From: CAG-238 sp963601575
GTDB taxonomy: Bacteria > Bacillota > Clostridia > Peptostreptococcales > Anaerovoracaceae
Direction of reading: 5' to 3'
Length of the DNA stretch: 59,285 nt
Assembly: GCA_963601575.1 (NCBI GenBank)
Contig: CAVCFO010000009.1
Span: forward strand, 1-59,285
The position numbers and the translations under genes were made by a program. Of this stretch, positions 41,475-50,664 are shown one piece after another. Each line of letters begins with the position of its first letter. The first letter of the stretch is position 1. The notes beneath the pieces are model-generated. The model was given only the letters and a program-made list of their open reading frames with translations, was not told the origin of the DNA and made no database searches.

Positions 41475-42782
41475 TTATTTGATACATGTCGGCATCGTGC
41501 AGATCATATAAAGAGGAATTTTCAGAACATCCTCACCCGCTGCATCGCCGAGCATAGAGGTTTTTACGGCATGTTTTGGCGCATATTTCTTTCTGTATTC
41601 GCTAAGGGAACGCGATTTGAGATGCTGCTCAGCCTTGACCTCAATTGGTACAATTTCTTCTTTACACTGTATCACAAAATCGACCTCAGCCGTATTGCCG
41701 CTTGTCCAGTAATATGCGGTATCATCCACAGACTTAACCAGTTCTCCGAGCACATAATTTTCTGTAAGTGACCCCTTAAACTCTTTATAGCTTGTGTTTG
41801 AGTTCAAAACGATATTGTATGGCAGTTTTGAAAGCTTTCGAAGAATTCCGACATCCGCCATATACAGCTTGAATGCAGTATCATCCGCATACGAAGAGAG
41901 CGGTATGAAAGGTTTTTCGATTCGCCGGACTTTATAAACAAGTCCGGCTCCGATCAGCCATTCCAGTGCATCTTCAAGGTCTTTTGCCCGCCATCCTTTT
42001 TTTACATGGCTGAAAATAAACTTGGTATTTTCCTTTGCAAGCTGCTCCGGAATCGAGCGCCAAATTGCCTGAAGCTTCGGAAATTCATTTACCGGCGCAT
42101 GTTTTGCGAAATCAAGCTCATAACTGTTTATTATGTTTTGCTGAATCTGCTCGGCTGCCTCAATGTCATGTGCCAGGCTCCAGCGCAGGACAGCCTCCGG
42201 CATTCCGCCGATGATATAGTACTGCCTGAGAAAGGCTTCAAGCTTGTTTGCTGCAATTTCCGGAATTGCATCTCCTTTTTTAAAGTTCTGTATAAAATCC
42301 GCAAGGGTCTCTTCCCCGCATGCCTGCAAGAATTCGACGTAGCTCATAGGGTAAAGTGTCATGAAATCAACCTTGCCAACCGGAAAGGAAAGCTGTTTTC
42401 GTAATGCGATACCCAGAAGTGAGCCTGCACATACAATGTGATACTCCGGTGCATTTTCGCAAAAATATTTCAGCGAAGTGAGCGCTCTTGCGCACTCCTG
42501 TATTTCGTCAAAAATGATCAGAGTATTTTCGGTTTGTATTTTCCTTCCATGCTCCAGTTCGAGTTCGAAAATAATCCGCTCAATATCGTAGTCTTTCTCA
42601 AAAACGGTTTTTAGTGCTTCGTTTTCTTCAAAATTGAAATAAGCACTGTCCTGATAGCAGCGTGCACCGAACTCCTTCAAAAGATAGGTTTTTCCACACT
42701 GCCTTACACCCTTTAAAATTAAAGGTTTTCTGCTTTGGCTTGCTTTCCACTTAATCAGACTTTTGATTAATTCCCGTTCCAT
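41475..42782 (-). CDS. AAA ATPase with DUF4143 domain
   Basis: A 435-residue P-loop protein. The AAA part has Walker A GVRQCGKTYLL, Walker B LIIFDEIQEC and sensor region YHIVCAGSLLGIAL. The C-terminal DUF4143 region ends with a restriction-endonuclease-like stretch EVDFVIQCKEEIVPIEVKA. The family is widespread in anaerobes, often in variable copy number, and its function is not established. Start 42782 has GAGGTGG upstream; the alternative at 42797 overlaps that site. It stands alone, divergent from the MBL hydrolase gene. Confidence 0.87.
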   Translation of the reverse strand: MERELIKSLIKWKASQSRKPLILKGVRQCGKTYLLKEFGARCYQDSAYFNFEENEALKTVFEKDYDIERIIFELELEHGRKIQTENTLIIFDEIQECARALTSLKYFCENAPEYHIVCAGSLLGIALRKQLSFPVGKVDFMTLYPMSYVEFLQACGEETLADFIQNFKKGDAIPEIAANKLEAFLRQYYIIGGMPEAVLRWSLAHDIEAAEQIQQNIINSYELDFAKHAPVNEFPKLQAIWRSIPEQLAKENTKFIFSHVKKGWRAKDLEDALEWLIGAGLVYKVRRIEKPFIPLSSYADDTAFKLYMADVGILRKLSKLPYNIVLNSNTSYKEFKGSLTENYVLGELVKSVDDTAYYWTSGNTAEVDFVIQCKEEIVPIEVKAEQHLKSRSLSEYRKKYAPKHAVKTSMLGDAAGEDVLKIPLYMICTMPTCIK

Positions 42783-42897
42783 TGTGCACCACCTCACACT
42801 TTTACATATGTATTTTGCTTATATCTTCTGCAAAATCCATATTTATAATACGTTTTTTTATGAATTATGTCAATAGTGACTTCTCAAATCGCGGGAT

Positions 42898-42926
42898 TTT
42901 ACAACGAAAAGAATTTGTGGTAATAT
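42898..42926 (+). promoter_or_regulatory. Promoter of the MBL-fold hydrolase gene
   Basis: TTTACA (42898-42903), 17-base spacer, TAATAT (42921-42926). Confidence 0.55.
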
Positions 42927-42963
42927 AATAAGCGCACGAATTTTACAGAAAACGGAGAAACCA

Positions 42964-43776
42964 ATGGATTTATCAATTTGCTCATTTGCGAGCAGCAGCT
43001 CAGGCAACAGCTATCTTATTAGAAGCGAAAAGACGGCGATATTAGTGGATGCCGGCATAAGCGCAAAGGCCATAGATGCGGATCTTGCGTCTCAGGGGCT
43101 GGGATATGCGGGCCTAGGGGCGATATGCGTGACACATGAGCACATCGACCATATCAAATCATTGCATACGCTGATGAAAAGAAGGCCGCTTAGAAATCCC
43201 GTATTTGCAAGCGGCGGGACCGTGGATGCGATTATCGAGAAGACATCATCGGTATGTGATGCTGATTTTGAGCATGTGCGCGCGGGAGATACATTTGCCA
43301 CTTGCGACATAAAGATCACGACCTTCGCTCTTTCGCACGATGCCGCAGAGCCGCTGGGATATACATTCGAAAAAAACGGGCATAAGATTGCTATAGTAAC
43401 GGACACGGGCTGCATGACAGAGGAAATATTCGCGGCGATAAGAAATGCCGATGCCCTCGTGATAGAAGCAAACCACGAGAAAAACCTCCTGCTATATGGC
43501 AGATATCCTTATCCCCTCAAGAGGCGAATCATGAGCGACCTTGGGCATCTGTCAAACGAGGCCTGCGCGCTTGCGATCGCAAGATATCTGCGCGAAAGAG
43601 AGGGCAAAAGCATCCCGAGCATTTTGCTTGCGCATCTTAGCTCGGAGAATAATACGCAGACACAGGCATATTTGACGGTAAAAAACATCCTGGAGGAAAA
43701 TGAACTTTATGCGGGCTCAGACTATGTGATGGCAACGGCGCCGAAAAGCCAGATAGGGCAGATTATAGGAGTATAG
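42964..43776 (+). CDS. MBL-fold metallohydrolase, YycJ/WalJ type
   Basis: A 270-residue cytosolic metallo-beta-lactamase-fold protein. It opens with SICSFASSSSGNSYLIRSEKTAILVDAGIS and has the zinc motif THEHIDHIKSL (HxHxDH). TFALSHDAAEPLGYTF, TDTGCM and IEANHEKNLL follow, and LAHLSSENNT lies near the end. This is the YycJ/WalJ pattern, a predicted 5'-3' exonuclease-like protein tied to DNA maintenance and wall homeostasis. The usual walKR neighbours are absent. GGAG is weak before the ATG. Confidence 0.87.
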   Translation: MDLSICSFASSSSGNSYLIRSEKTAILVDAGISAKAIDADLASQGLGYAGLGAICVTHEHIDHIKSLHTLMKRRPLRNPVFASGGTVDAIIEKTSSVCDADFEHVRAGDTFATCDIKITTFALSHDAAEPLGYTFEKNGHKIAIVTDTGCMTEEIFAAIRNADALVIEANHEKNLLLYGRYPYPLKRRIMSDLGHLSNEACALAIARYLREREGKSIPSILLAHLSSENNTQTQAYLTVKNILEENELYAGSDYVMATAPKSQIGQIIGV

Positions 43777-43872
43777 CTATAGCACAAGAGGACAGAACAA
43801 GGGGATAGAATAGGAAACCCTTGCACCTTGCTTATATGTGCATATAGGAAACGGTTAGAAAACGGTGGCAAG

Positions 43873-44352
43873 ATGAATATTCAAATCATATGTATAGGAA
43901 AACTTAAAGAAAAATACTGGAGCGAGGCAGCAGCTGAATATATGAAGCGGCTCTCGCGCTACTCTAGCATCGAAATCACGGAGCTAAAGGAGGCGAAGCT
44001 TCCTGCAAATGCCTCAGCTAGGGATGAGGAAAATGTCAAGATAGAAGAGGGACATTCGATCCTGCGTGCGATTAAGGACGACGCCTTCGTGATAACGCTC
44101 GAGATCCTCGGAAAACAGCTTTCCTCGACGGAGCTTGCGGGCAAAATCGAGGAGCTTTCGCTGGGCGGAAATAGCAATATCGCCTTTGTCATAGGCGGCA
44201 GTCTCGGGCTCAGCGAAGAGGTCAGCAAGAGATCAAACTTTAGGCTGTCCTTCTCAAAGATGACCTTCCCCCACCAGATGATGCGCGTGGTGCTGCTGGA
44301 GCAGATCTACCGCAGCTTCAAGATAATCAAACACGAAACCTATCATAAATAA
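43873..44352 (+). CDS. rlmH: 23S rRNA pseudouridine-1915 N3-methyltransferase RlmH
   Basis: A 159-residue SPOUT methyltransferase. MNIQIICIGKLKEKYWSEAAAEYMKRLSRY is the family start. The trefoil knot contains FVIGGSLGLSEEV and the C-terminus MTFPHQMMRVVLLEQIYRSFKIIKHETYHK. Start 43873 restores family length; the frame is open 15 codons further upstream. It commonly lies next to the YycJ-type hydrolase, as here. Confidence 0.95.
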   Translation: MNIQIICIGKLKEKYWSEAAAEYMKRLSRYSSIEITELKEAKLPANASARDEENVKIEEGHSILRAIKDDAFVITLEILGKQLSSTELAGKIEELSLGGNSNIAFVIGGSLGLSEEVSKRSNFRLSFSKMTFPHQMMRVVLLEQIYRSFKIIKHETYHK

Positions 44353-44696
44353 AAAATAATATTAGCTGAATAAGGAAAACATAAGCAAAATATAAGCAAA
44401 AAACGAGAAATTTTTTGTACAAAACAGCCGATTTGTCCAAACGCCACGCTAAGGAAATGTCAAGAAATCAACGGTTTCGGGCATTCTTTAACAAATCCGT
44501 AGCAAAAAAGGTTGTTTTTTTTTGATTTTGGGTGGTATAATTAAATCTGCAGTTTGGGTATAGGTGAGAAATTAGGCGAAATATCAGAATTAAAAGCAGT
44601 CAGAAAGTAATGTTTGGCTTGGAGTCATAAAGATCCGCCGGGTGTTACTTTTGTTAGTTTTTAGAGATATGTAGCGAGCAGAAAGGAGGTTTTGGC
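44353..44696. other. Intergenic leader of the ATP synthase operon
   Basis: 344 bases without a gene. It contains two adjacent copies of (A/T)-TAAGCAAAA at 44382-44401, a promoter at 44512-44541 and a leader of about 150 bases. I see no hairpin strong enough to call a riboswitch, and no atpI or atpZ gene. Confidence 0.6.
44512..44541 (+). promoter_or_regulatory. Promoter of the atp operon
   Basis: TTGTTT (44512-44517), 18-base spacer, TATAAT (44536-44541) preceded by TGG, an extended -10. Confidence 0.7.
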
Positions 44697-45419
44697 ATGA
44701 TAAATGTTGACGAGCTGGGCGCGCGAATCATACTCGGATTCGGCGACGGCACGCTTTTCATCACGGAAAGCACGCTATGGAGCTTCATCGTCGCAGCCAT
44801 CATCGCGGCACTTGGGATATGGCTCGGCCATGGGCTGCAGAAGGTACCCGAAACGAAAAGGCAGATAGTAGCGGAGTTCATCGTGCAAAAGGTTTACGAC
44901 TACGCACAGGAAAATCTCGGCAGAGATGCGGAGCGATATGCACCTTATATAGGTACTATCTTTCTATACATATTGATGGGCAGCTCCCTCGGGTTGTTCG
45001 GACAGAGGCCGATCACGGCGGACGTAAATATAACTTTCGGGCTTTCGCTTCTGACATTCTTGCTGATTCAGGTCGGCGGGATCAAGCTCCTTGGGCTGAA
45101 GGGCAAGATAAAGCATATGTGCGATCCGTATCCGTTCATGCTTCCGCTGAACATTTTGGAGGACTGCACGCTCCCGGTATCTCTGGGCTTCCGACTTTTC
45201 GGCAATATCTTCGGAGGAGTCATCGTCGTAGATCTTTGGATGAACCTTATGGAATGGCTCAGTTCCCTGATTTGCAGCGTGCCTTTCTTGCGGGCGGTGC
45301 TTGTGCTTCCGCTCAACGGCTTTTTTGATATGTTTGAGCCGGCAATCCAAACATACATATTCGTAACGCTGACCATGGTTTTCCTTGCAAAAGCAGTCGC
45401 AAGGAGCCAGGATCACTAG
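44697..45419 (+). CDS. atpB: ATP synthase F0 subunit a
   Basis: A 240-residue membrane stator subunit with about five helices that forms the ion half-channels. The essential arginine is in LGFRLFGNIFGGVIVV, and a C-terminal helix has FEPAIQTYIFVTLTMVFLAKAV. AAAGGAGG precedes the ATG. It is the first gene of an eight-gene operon atpBEFHAGDC. Confidence 0.95.
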   Translation: MINVDELGARIILGFGDGTLFITESTLWSFIVAAIIAALGIWLGHGLQKVPETKRQIVAEFIVQKVYDYAQENLGRDAERYAPYIGTIFLYILMGSSLGLFGQRPITADVNITFGLSLLTFLLIQVGGIKLLGLKGKIKHMCDPYPFMLPLNILEDCTLPVSLGFRLFGNIFGGVIVVDLWMNLMEWLSSLICSVPFLRAVLVLPLNGFFDMFEPAIQTYIFVTLTMVFLAKAVARSQDH

Positions 45420-45471
45420 GTTTTGTAAAACATTTTGTAAAACTAAACTTTATTAAATAGGAGGAGTAGAA

Positions 45472-45696
45472 ATGACAGGAATTATAGCAATCGCAGCAGG
45501 CCTGGCAATGGGATGCGCGGCACTTGGTATCGGTATCGGACAGGGTCTTCTTGGTGCAAAGGCAATGGAGAGCATGGGCAAGCAGCCAGAGGCGGCAGGT
45601 GCCGTAAGAACATCTATGATCGTTGCAATGGCAATCATGGAGACCATCGGAGTACTCACATTCGTTATAGCGATTATCTTGGCAGGAAAGCTGTAG
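45472..45696 (+). CDS. atpE: ATP synthase F0 subunit c (residues compatible with Na+ binding)
   Basis: A 74-residue hairpin of two helices that forms the rotor ring. The polar loop is GKQPEA. The ion-binding glutamate is Glu57 on helix 2; Gln24 on helix 1 lies 33 residues before it, as in the Na+-type ring of Ilyobacter, and Thr58 sits where that protein has Ser. The tyrosine and second threonine of the Ilyobacter site are replaced by Leu and Ile, so Na+ coupling is likely but not certain. GGAGGAG precedes the ATG. Confidence 0.94.
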   Translation: MTGIIAIAAGLAMGCAALGIGIGQGLLGAKAMESMGKQPEAAGAVRTSMIVAMAIMETIGVLTFVIAIILAGKL

Positions 45697-45758
45697 GATA
45701 CGGCAAGTTCGGATGAATTTCAGACATTCAGACATTCAGACATTAAGAAGGTTTTAAT

Positions 45759-46280
45759 ATGGAAGTAAGATTATATCAGGGACTGCTTGAGTTCAACTGG
45801 AATCTTCTTTTCACGGTAATAACCGTCCTGGTGCTTTATCTTATTCTCAAGCATTTTTTCTTCGAGAAGGTGCATAATTTCATGATGGAAAGAAAGGCGA
45901 TGATTGAGGAAGAGCTCATACATGCCAATTCTGAAAGCAAGAAAGCGGATGCACTGCTTGCGGAATATAGCAAAACCCTTGCAAATGCCGAGGAAGAAAA
46001 GCGCCAGATCATCAAGGAGGCAAAGGTTATCGCCGACGAGCGCGCCGATTCGATAGTTTCTGACGCAAAGAAAGAAGCGTCGCAGATTATCGAAGAGGCA
46101 CATAAGAGGATCGCGGCAGAAGAGGAAAAGGCTGTTTCGGCACTCAAAAAAGATGTCGCCGTGCTTGCAGTTCTGACTGCCGAGCAGATCATGGAAAAGG
46201 ATTTGAAGAAAGAAGACAGGCAGGAACTTGTTGATAAGGTTTTGGAGGAGGCGGGAAGCGGCAAATGGCAGAGTCAGTAG
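45759..46280 (+). CDS. atpF: ATP synthase F0 subunit b
   Basis: A 173-residue peripheral stalk subunit. One N-terminal membrane helix (LLFTVITVLVLYLILKHFFF) is followed by a long charged helix (KADALLAEYSKTLANAEEEKRQIIKEAK) for dimerisation and delta binding. Length is normal. Its end overlaps atpH by 16 bases. Confidence 0.93.
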   Translation: MEVRLYQGLLEFNWNLLFTVITVLVLYLILKHFFFEKVHNFMMERKAMIEEELIHANSESKKADALLAEYSKTLANAEEEKRQIIKEAKVIADERADSIVSDAKKEASQIIEEAHKRIAAEEEKAVSALKKDVAVLAVLTAEQIMEKDLKKEDRQELVDKVLEEAGSGKWQSQ

Positions 46281-46804
46281 TATCCCTTACATACGGAGCT
46301 GCCTTGTTTGAGGCTGCGAAGGAGCTCGGAACAGAAGACGAGATCCTGGCAGAGCTTGAGACGCTGGAAACCGTCCTCGAAGAAACACCGAAATTCGCGG
46401 AATTTCTCGACAGCCCCGCGATAACGGCAGCGGAGAAGAAGAAGGTCATTTCGGATAGCTTTGAGGGAAAATTCAGCAAGGCGTTGATCAACTTTTTGTT
46501 CGTACTGGCGGACAAGAGGCGCACCGCAGAGATCAAAAAAATCCGCAAGCAGTATATCAGGCTCTACGACGAGGAAAGGGGAAAAGCAGCAGGAGAAATC
46601 TATAGCGCAGACCCGCTCAGCAAGGAGCACCTTGCGAGGTTCGAGGACGAAATGTCAAAGCTTCTTCGGAAGAAAATCAAGCTCGAGAATATTGTCGATA
46701 AGAAGGTTATCGGCGGAATCAAAATACAGGTTGACGGCAAGATGATAGACAAGACTATCAGAGGCGATCTAGATGCCCTGCTGCTCACCCTAAAAAATAT
46801 TTAA
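46265..46804 (+). CDS. atpH: ATP synthase F1 subunit delta
   Basis: A 179-residue stator subunit. The N-terminal helical domain starts SVVSLTYGAALFEAAKELG, and the C-terminal region has VVDKKVIGGIKIQVDGKMIDKTIRGDLDAL, which is the delta signature. It links subunit b to the alpha-beta hexamer. Confidence 0.93.
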   Translation: MAESVVSLTYGAALFEAAKELGTEDEILAELETLETVLEETPKFAEFLDSPAITAAEKKKVISDSFEGKFSKALINFLFVLADKRRTAEIKKIRKQYIRLYDEERGKAAGEIYSADPLSKEHLARFEDEMSKLLRKKIKLENIVDKKVIGGIKIQVDGKMIDKTIRGDLDALLLTLKNI

Positions 46805-46820
46805 GGAGGGAGGATTCCCT

Positions 46821-48323
46821 ATGAATTTGAAACCGGAAGAAATCAGTTCGGTCATAAAAGAGCAAATAAAAAATTATCATAGCAAATACGAGATTTTGGA
46901 TTACGGCACGGTTCTTCAGGTGGGCGACGGAATAGCCAGAGTCTATGGACTGAGCCGCTGCATGGAGGGCGAGCTTCTCGAATTCGAAAGCGGCGTATAC
47001 GGCATGGCGCTCAACCTCGAAGAGGACAATGTCGGCGTCGTAATTCTCGGCTCAGACAGAGAGATAAAGGAAGGCGATATCGTAAAACCTACCGGCAAAA
47101 TCGTCGAAGTGCCTGTAGGCGAAACGATGATAGGCAGAGTTATCGATGCCCTCGGAAATCCGATCGATGGCAAGGGCGAAATCGTCACCCACGAAAACAG
47201 GCCTATCGAATATCCTGCACCCGGCGTTCTCATGAGAGAGAAGGTTAACAAGCCGCTGCAGACCGGAATCAAGGCAATCGACGCGATGATGCCTATCGGC
47301 AAGGGCCAAAGAGAGCTCATCATCGGCGACCGCCAGACCGGAAAGACGGCAATCGCCATCGATACCATTCTCAACCAAAAGGGAAAGAATGTTATCTGCA
47401 TATATGTAGCCATCGGCCAGAAAAAATCCACGGTTGCCCAGCTCATGCAGACGCTGGAAGAAAAAGAAGCGATGGACTATTCCATCATCGTTTCGGCAAC
47501 CGCAAGCGATGTGGCACCGCTGCAATATATTGCACCTTATGCGGGCTGCGCTATCGCCGAATACTTTATGTATAAGGGAAGAGACGTGCTCATCATATAT
47601 GATGACCTTTCCAAGCATGCGGTGGCATATAGAGCGATGTCGCTTCTGCTGAGGAGACCGCCTGGGCGCGAGGCGTATCCTGGGGATGTATTCTATCTTC
47701 ACAGCAGGCTGCTGGAGAGAGCCGCGCACCTCAGCCCGGAACTTGGCGGAGGCTCGATTACGGCTCTGCCGATAATCGAGACCCAGGCGGGCGACGTTTC
47801 GGCATACATACCTACAAACGTAATTTCCATCACGGATGGACAGATTTTCCTTGAATCGGAGCTTTTCTTCACAGGCCAAAGACCGGCCGTAAATGTTGGC
47901 ATTTCTGTATCCCGTGTAGGCGGCGACGCGCAGATCAAGGCAATGAAAAAGGTTTCCGGAAGGCTCAAGCTCGAGCTGGCACAATATAGAGAGCTTGCAA
48001 GCTTCTCGCAGTTCGGCTCGGACATCGACAAGGATACCAAGGCAAGACTCGACCACGGCAAAGTGCTCATGGAAGTGCTGAAGCAGGGCCAGTACCAGCC
48101 GATGGACGTGGAGGATCAGGTTGTGAGCATATATGCCGCATCACAAGGATATATGGCCGACCTTCCGATAGACGGGATCAAGACATTCGAAACGAATTTG
48201 CTCCGCTACATACGGAGTCATTATCCGGAAATAGGCGAAGCAATCAGAGGAACCGGACAGCTTAGCGAAGAAACCGAAAAGCTGCTGGTAGAAGGAATAA
48301 AAAAATTCAAAGAAGCAGAATAA
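46821..48323 (+). CDS. atpA: ATP synthase F1 subunit alpha
   Basis: A 500-residue regulatory nucleotide-binding subunit. It carries GDRQTGKTAIAIDTI (P-loop), YVAIGQKKSTVAQL, ALPIIETQAGDVSAYIPTNVISITDGQIFLE and the arginine finger region VGISVSRVGGDAQIKAMK. Length is normal (500-505). Confidence 0.97.
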   Translation: MNLKPEEISSVIKEQIKNYHSKYEILDYGTVLQVGDGIARVYGLSRCMEGELLEFESGVYGMALNLEEDNVGVVILGSDREIKEGDIVKPTGKIVEVPVGETMIGRVIDALGNPIDGKGEIVTHENRPIEYPAPGVLMREKVNKPLQTGIKAIDAMMPIGKGQRELIIGDRQTGKTAIAIDTILNQKGKNVICIYVAIGQKKSTVAQLMQTLEEKEAMDYSIIVSATASDVAPLQYIAPYAGCAIAEYFMYKGRDVLIIYDDLSKHAVAYRAMSLLLRRPPGREAYPGDVFYLHSRLLERAAHLSPELGGGSITALPIIETQAGDVSAYIPTNVISITDGQIFLESELFFTGQRPAVNVGISVSRVGGDAQIKAMKKVSGRLKLELAQYRELASFSQFGSDIDKDTKARLDHGKVLMEVLKQGQYQPMDVEDQVVSIYAASQGYMADLPIDGIKTFETNLLRYIRSHYPEIGEAIRGTGQLSEETEKLLVEGIKKFKEAE

Positions 48324-48335
48324 AGAGGTGAAGAA

Positions 48336-49250
48336 ATGGCCGAAAATATGCAGGAACTGAAGCGCCGAATGAAGAGCATCGAGAGTACCGAGCATATCAC
48401 AAACGCAATGCGACTCGTTTCCGCCTCAAAATACAAAAAAGCCAAGAGCGCCTTTGACAAGACCAGCCAGCAGATACTGGATATCTCGCATACGATGGAA
48501 TCTCTGATGGCCTGCGCGGCGAGCATGATTGGCGAAGAAGAAAAGCCGGAGGCAGAGACTCATGCGGCGGGCACTGCCGCAGCAGGCGCTGCTGCATCAG
48601 CTGCTACTGCAGAGGGTGCGAAGACCCTCGTCATAGCCATCGCCGGCAACCGCGGACTTTGCGGGGGCTTCAATGCGAATATCATAAGACAGGTTCTCGC
48701 AGAGGCCGAGGATAGGCCGAAGGAAAATCTCGAGATTTATGCGATCGGAAGCAAGGTCAGGGACTATTTCGAATATAACGCTTATAAGATAGCCGGTATA
48801 TGCGACGAGGCTCCCGAGAAGATTACCTTTGCGGACACGAGCAAGATGGCAAAGCCCATCATCGAAAAATTCCAAAAGGGCGAGGTAGCAGAAATTCTGC
48901 TTGTACATACCGCCTATATCAATTCGCTCAAGCAGGAACCGGTGGTCAAGAAGCTGCTCCCGTTCGAAACGAGCACTTTGGAGAATAGAACGACGCAGAT
49001 GGAATTCGACCGCAGCCCGCAGGAAATACTGGATTATATGATCCCCAAGTATTTCGAGCTGGTGCTTTTTGAGGCTATAACCGAGTCCGCGGCTTGCGAG
49101 TATGCGGCGAGAAGAAGCGCAATGGAAAATGCCACCGACAATGCCAACGACTTTTTGGCGCAGCTTTCCCTCACATTCAACAGGGTAAGACAGGCGGCTA
49201 TCACCAACGAGCTGATTGAGATAGTTTCCGGCGCGGATTCGCAGAAATAG
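48336..49250 (+). CDS. atpG: ATP synthase F1 subunit gamma with Ala-rich insertion
   Basis: A 304-residue central rotor shaft. Conserved ends are present: ELKRRMKSIESTEHITNAMRLVSASKYKKA at the start and NDFLAQLSLTFNRVRQAAITNELIEIVSGA at the end, with SDRGLCGG-like NRGLCGGFN. Between about residues 68 and 95 there is an extra Glu/Ala/Thr-rich segment (EEEKPEAETHAAGTAAAGAA). It comes just before the GLCGG strand, where the usual gamma has a short loop. Confidence 0.94.
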   Translation: MAENMQELKRRMKSIESTEHITNAMRLVSASKYKKAKSAFDKTSQQILDISHTMESLMACAASMIGEEEKPEAETHAAGTAAAGAAASAATAEGAKTLVIAIAGNRGLCGGFNANIIRQVLAEAEDRPKENLEIYAIGSKVRDYFEYNAYKIAGICDEAPEKITFADTSKMAKPIIEKFQKGEVAEILLVHTAYINSLKQEPVVKKLLPFETSTLENRTTQMEFDRSPQEILDYMIPKYFELVLFEAITESAACEYAARRSAMENATDNANDFLAQLSLTFNRVRQAAITNELIEIVSGADSQK

Positions 49251-49263
49251 AGGAGGTAACGAT

Positions 49264-50664
49264 ATGCAAGAGGGTTTAATAAGCCAAATTATAGGCCCGG
49301 TTATTGATATAAAATTTGAAGAAGGGCACATGCCCGAGCTTCTTAACGCGATAGAGATTAAGGACGGAGACAGAAAGATCATGGCGGAGGTGGCGCAGCA
49401 TATCGGTGACGATGTGGCAAGATGCGTTGCCCTCTCCTCCACGGATGGTCTCATTCGCGGAATGAAGGCAATAGACACGGGAGCGCCGATAACGGTGCCA
49501 GTAGGAAACGAAGTCCTCGGCAGGCTTTTCAATGTAATAGGCGAAACCATCGACGAAAAGGGCCCGGTGAATACGACGAAGACATCGCCGATTCATAAGC
49601 CGGCTCCCAGCTTTGCCGACCAGAATACGAAATCCGAGATCTATGAGACCGGAATCAAGGTAATCGACCTCATCGCACCTTATACGAGAGGCGGCAAGGT
49701 CGGACTTTTCGGCGGTGCAGGCGTTGGCAAGACGGTACTCATTCAGGAGCTCATCAGCAATATCGCTAGGGAACACGGCGGAATCTCCGTATTCGCAGGC
49801 GTAGGCGAGAGAACCAGAGAAGGAAACGACCTGTATAACGAGATGATCGAGTCCGGAGTTATCGAAAAGACAGCGATGGTCTTTGGGCAGATGAACGAAC
49901 CGCCGGGAGCAAGAATGAGGGTTGCCCTAACGGGACTTACCATGGCGGAGTATTTCAGAGACGAGGAAGGGCAGGATGTACTGCTTTTCATAGACAATAT
50001 ATTCAGATTTACCCAGGCGGGATCCGAGGTTTCCGCATTGCTTGGGCGTATGCCGTCGGCGGTAGGCTATCAGCCGACCCTTGCTACGGAGATGGGCGCA
50101 TTGCAGGAGAGAATCACATCCACAAAGAACGGCTCAATCACATCCGTACAGGCGATATATGTTCCGGCGGACGACCTGACCGACCCGGCGCCTGCCACGA
50201 CATTTGCGCATCTTGATGCTACGACGGTTCTCAACCGTTCCATCACGGAGCTCGGCATTTATCCTGCCGTTGATCCGCTGGAATCGACATCGAGGATTCT
50301 CGACCCGCTGATCGTCGGCGAAGAGCACTACCGCGTTGCCAGACAGGTGCAGGAGGTTCTGCAGAAATACAAGGATTTGCAGGATATTATTGCAATTTTG
50401 GGTATGGATGAGCTTTCGGAGGAGGACAAGCTGACCGTAAGCCGCGCAAGAAAGATCCAGAGATTTTTCTCACAGCCTTTCAGCGTAGCGGAGCAGTTTA
50501 CGGGAACTCCGGGCAAATATGTGCCGCTCAAGGAGACGGTTCGCGGCTTCGGAGAAATTCTCCGGGGCAAATACGACCATGTGCCGGAAAATCTTTTCCT
50601 GATGGCCGGTTCCATTGACGAGGTTGCGGAAAGATACGAGGCACAGCATGGCAGACGCGGATAA
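49264..50664 (+). CDS. atpD: ATP synthase F1 subunit beta
   Basis: A 466-residue catalytic subunit. P-loop GGAGVGKTVLIQEL, GERTREGNDLYNEM with the catalytic Glu, LFIDNIFRFTQAGSEVSALLGRMPSAVGYQPTL and the beta-hallmark ELSEEDKLTVSRARKIQRFFSQPF are all present. Length is normal. AGGAGGT precedes the ATG. Confidence 0.98.
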   Translation: MQEGLISQIIGPVIDIKFEEGHMPELLNAIEIKDGDRKIMAEVAQHIGDDVARCVALSSTDGLIRGMKAIDTGAPITVPVGNEVLGRLFNVIGETIDEKGPVNTTKTSPIHKPAPSFADQNTKSEIYETGIKVIDLIAPYTRGGKVGLFGGAGVGKTVLIQELISNIAREHGGISVFAGVGERTREGNDLYNEMIESGVIEKTAMVFGQMNEPPGARMRVALTGLTMAEYFRDEEGQDVLLFIDNIFRFTQAGSEVSALLGRMPSAVGYQPTLATEMGALQERITSTKNGSITSVQAIYVPADDLTDPAPATTFAHLDATTVLNRSITELGIYPAVDPLESTSRILDPLIVGEEHYRVARQVQEVLQKYKDLQDIIAILGMDELSEEDKLTVSRARKIQRFFSQPFSVAEQFTGTPGKYVPLKETVRGFGEILRGKYDHVPENLFLMAGSIDEVAERYEAQHGRRG

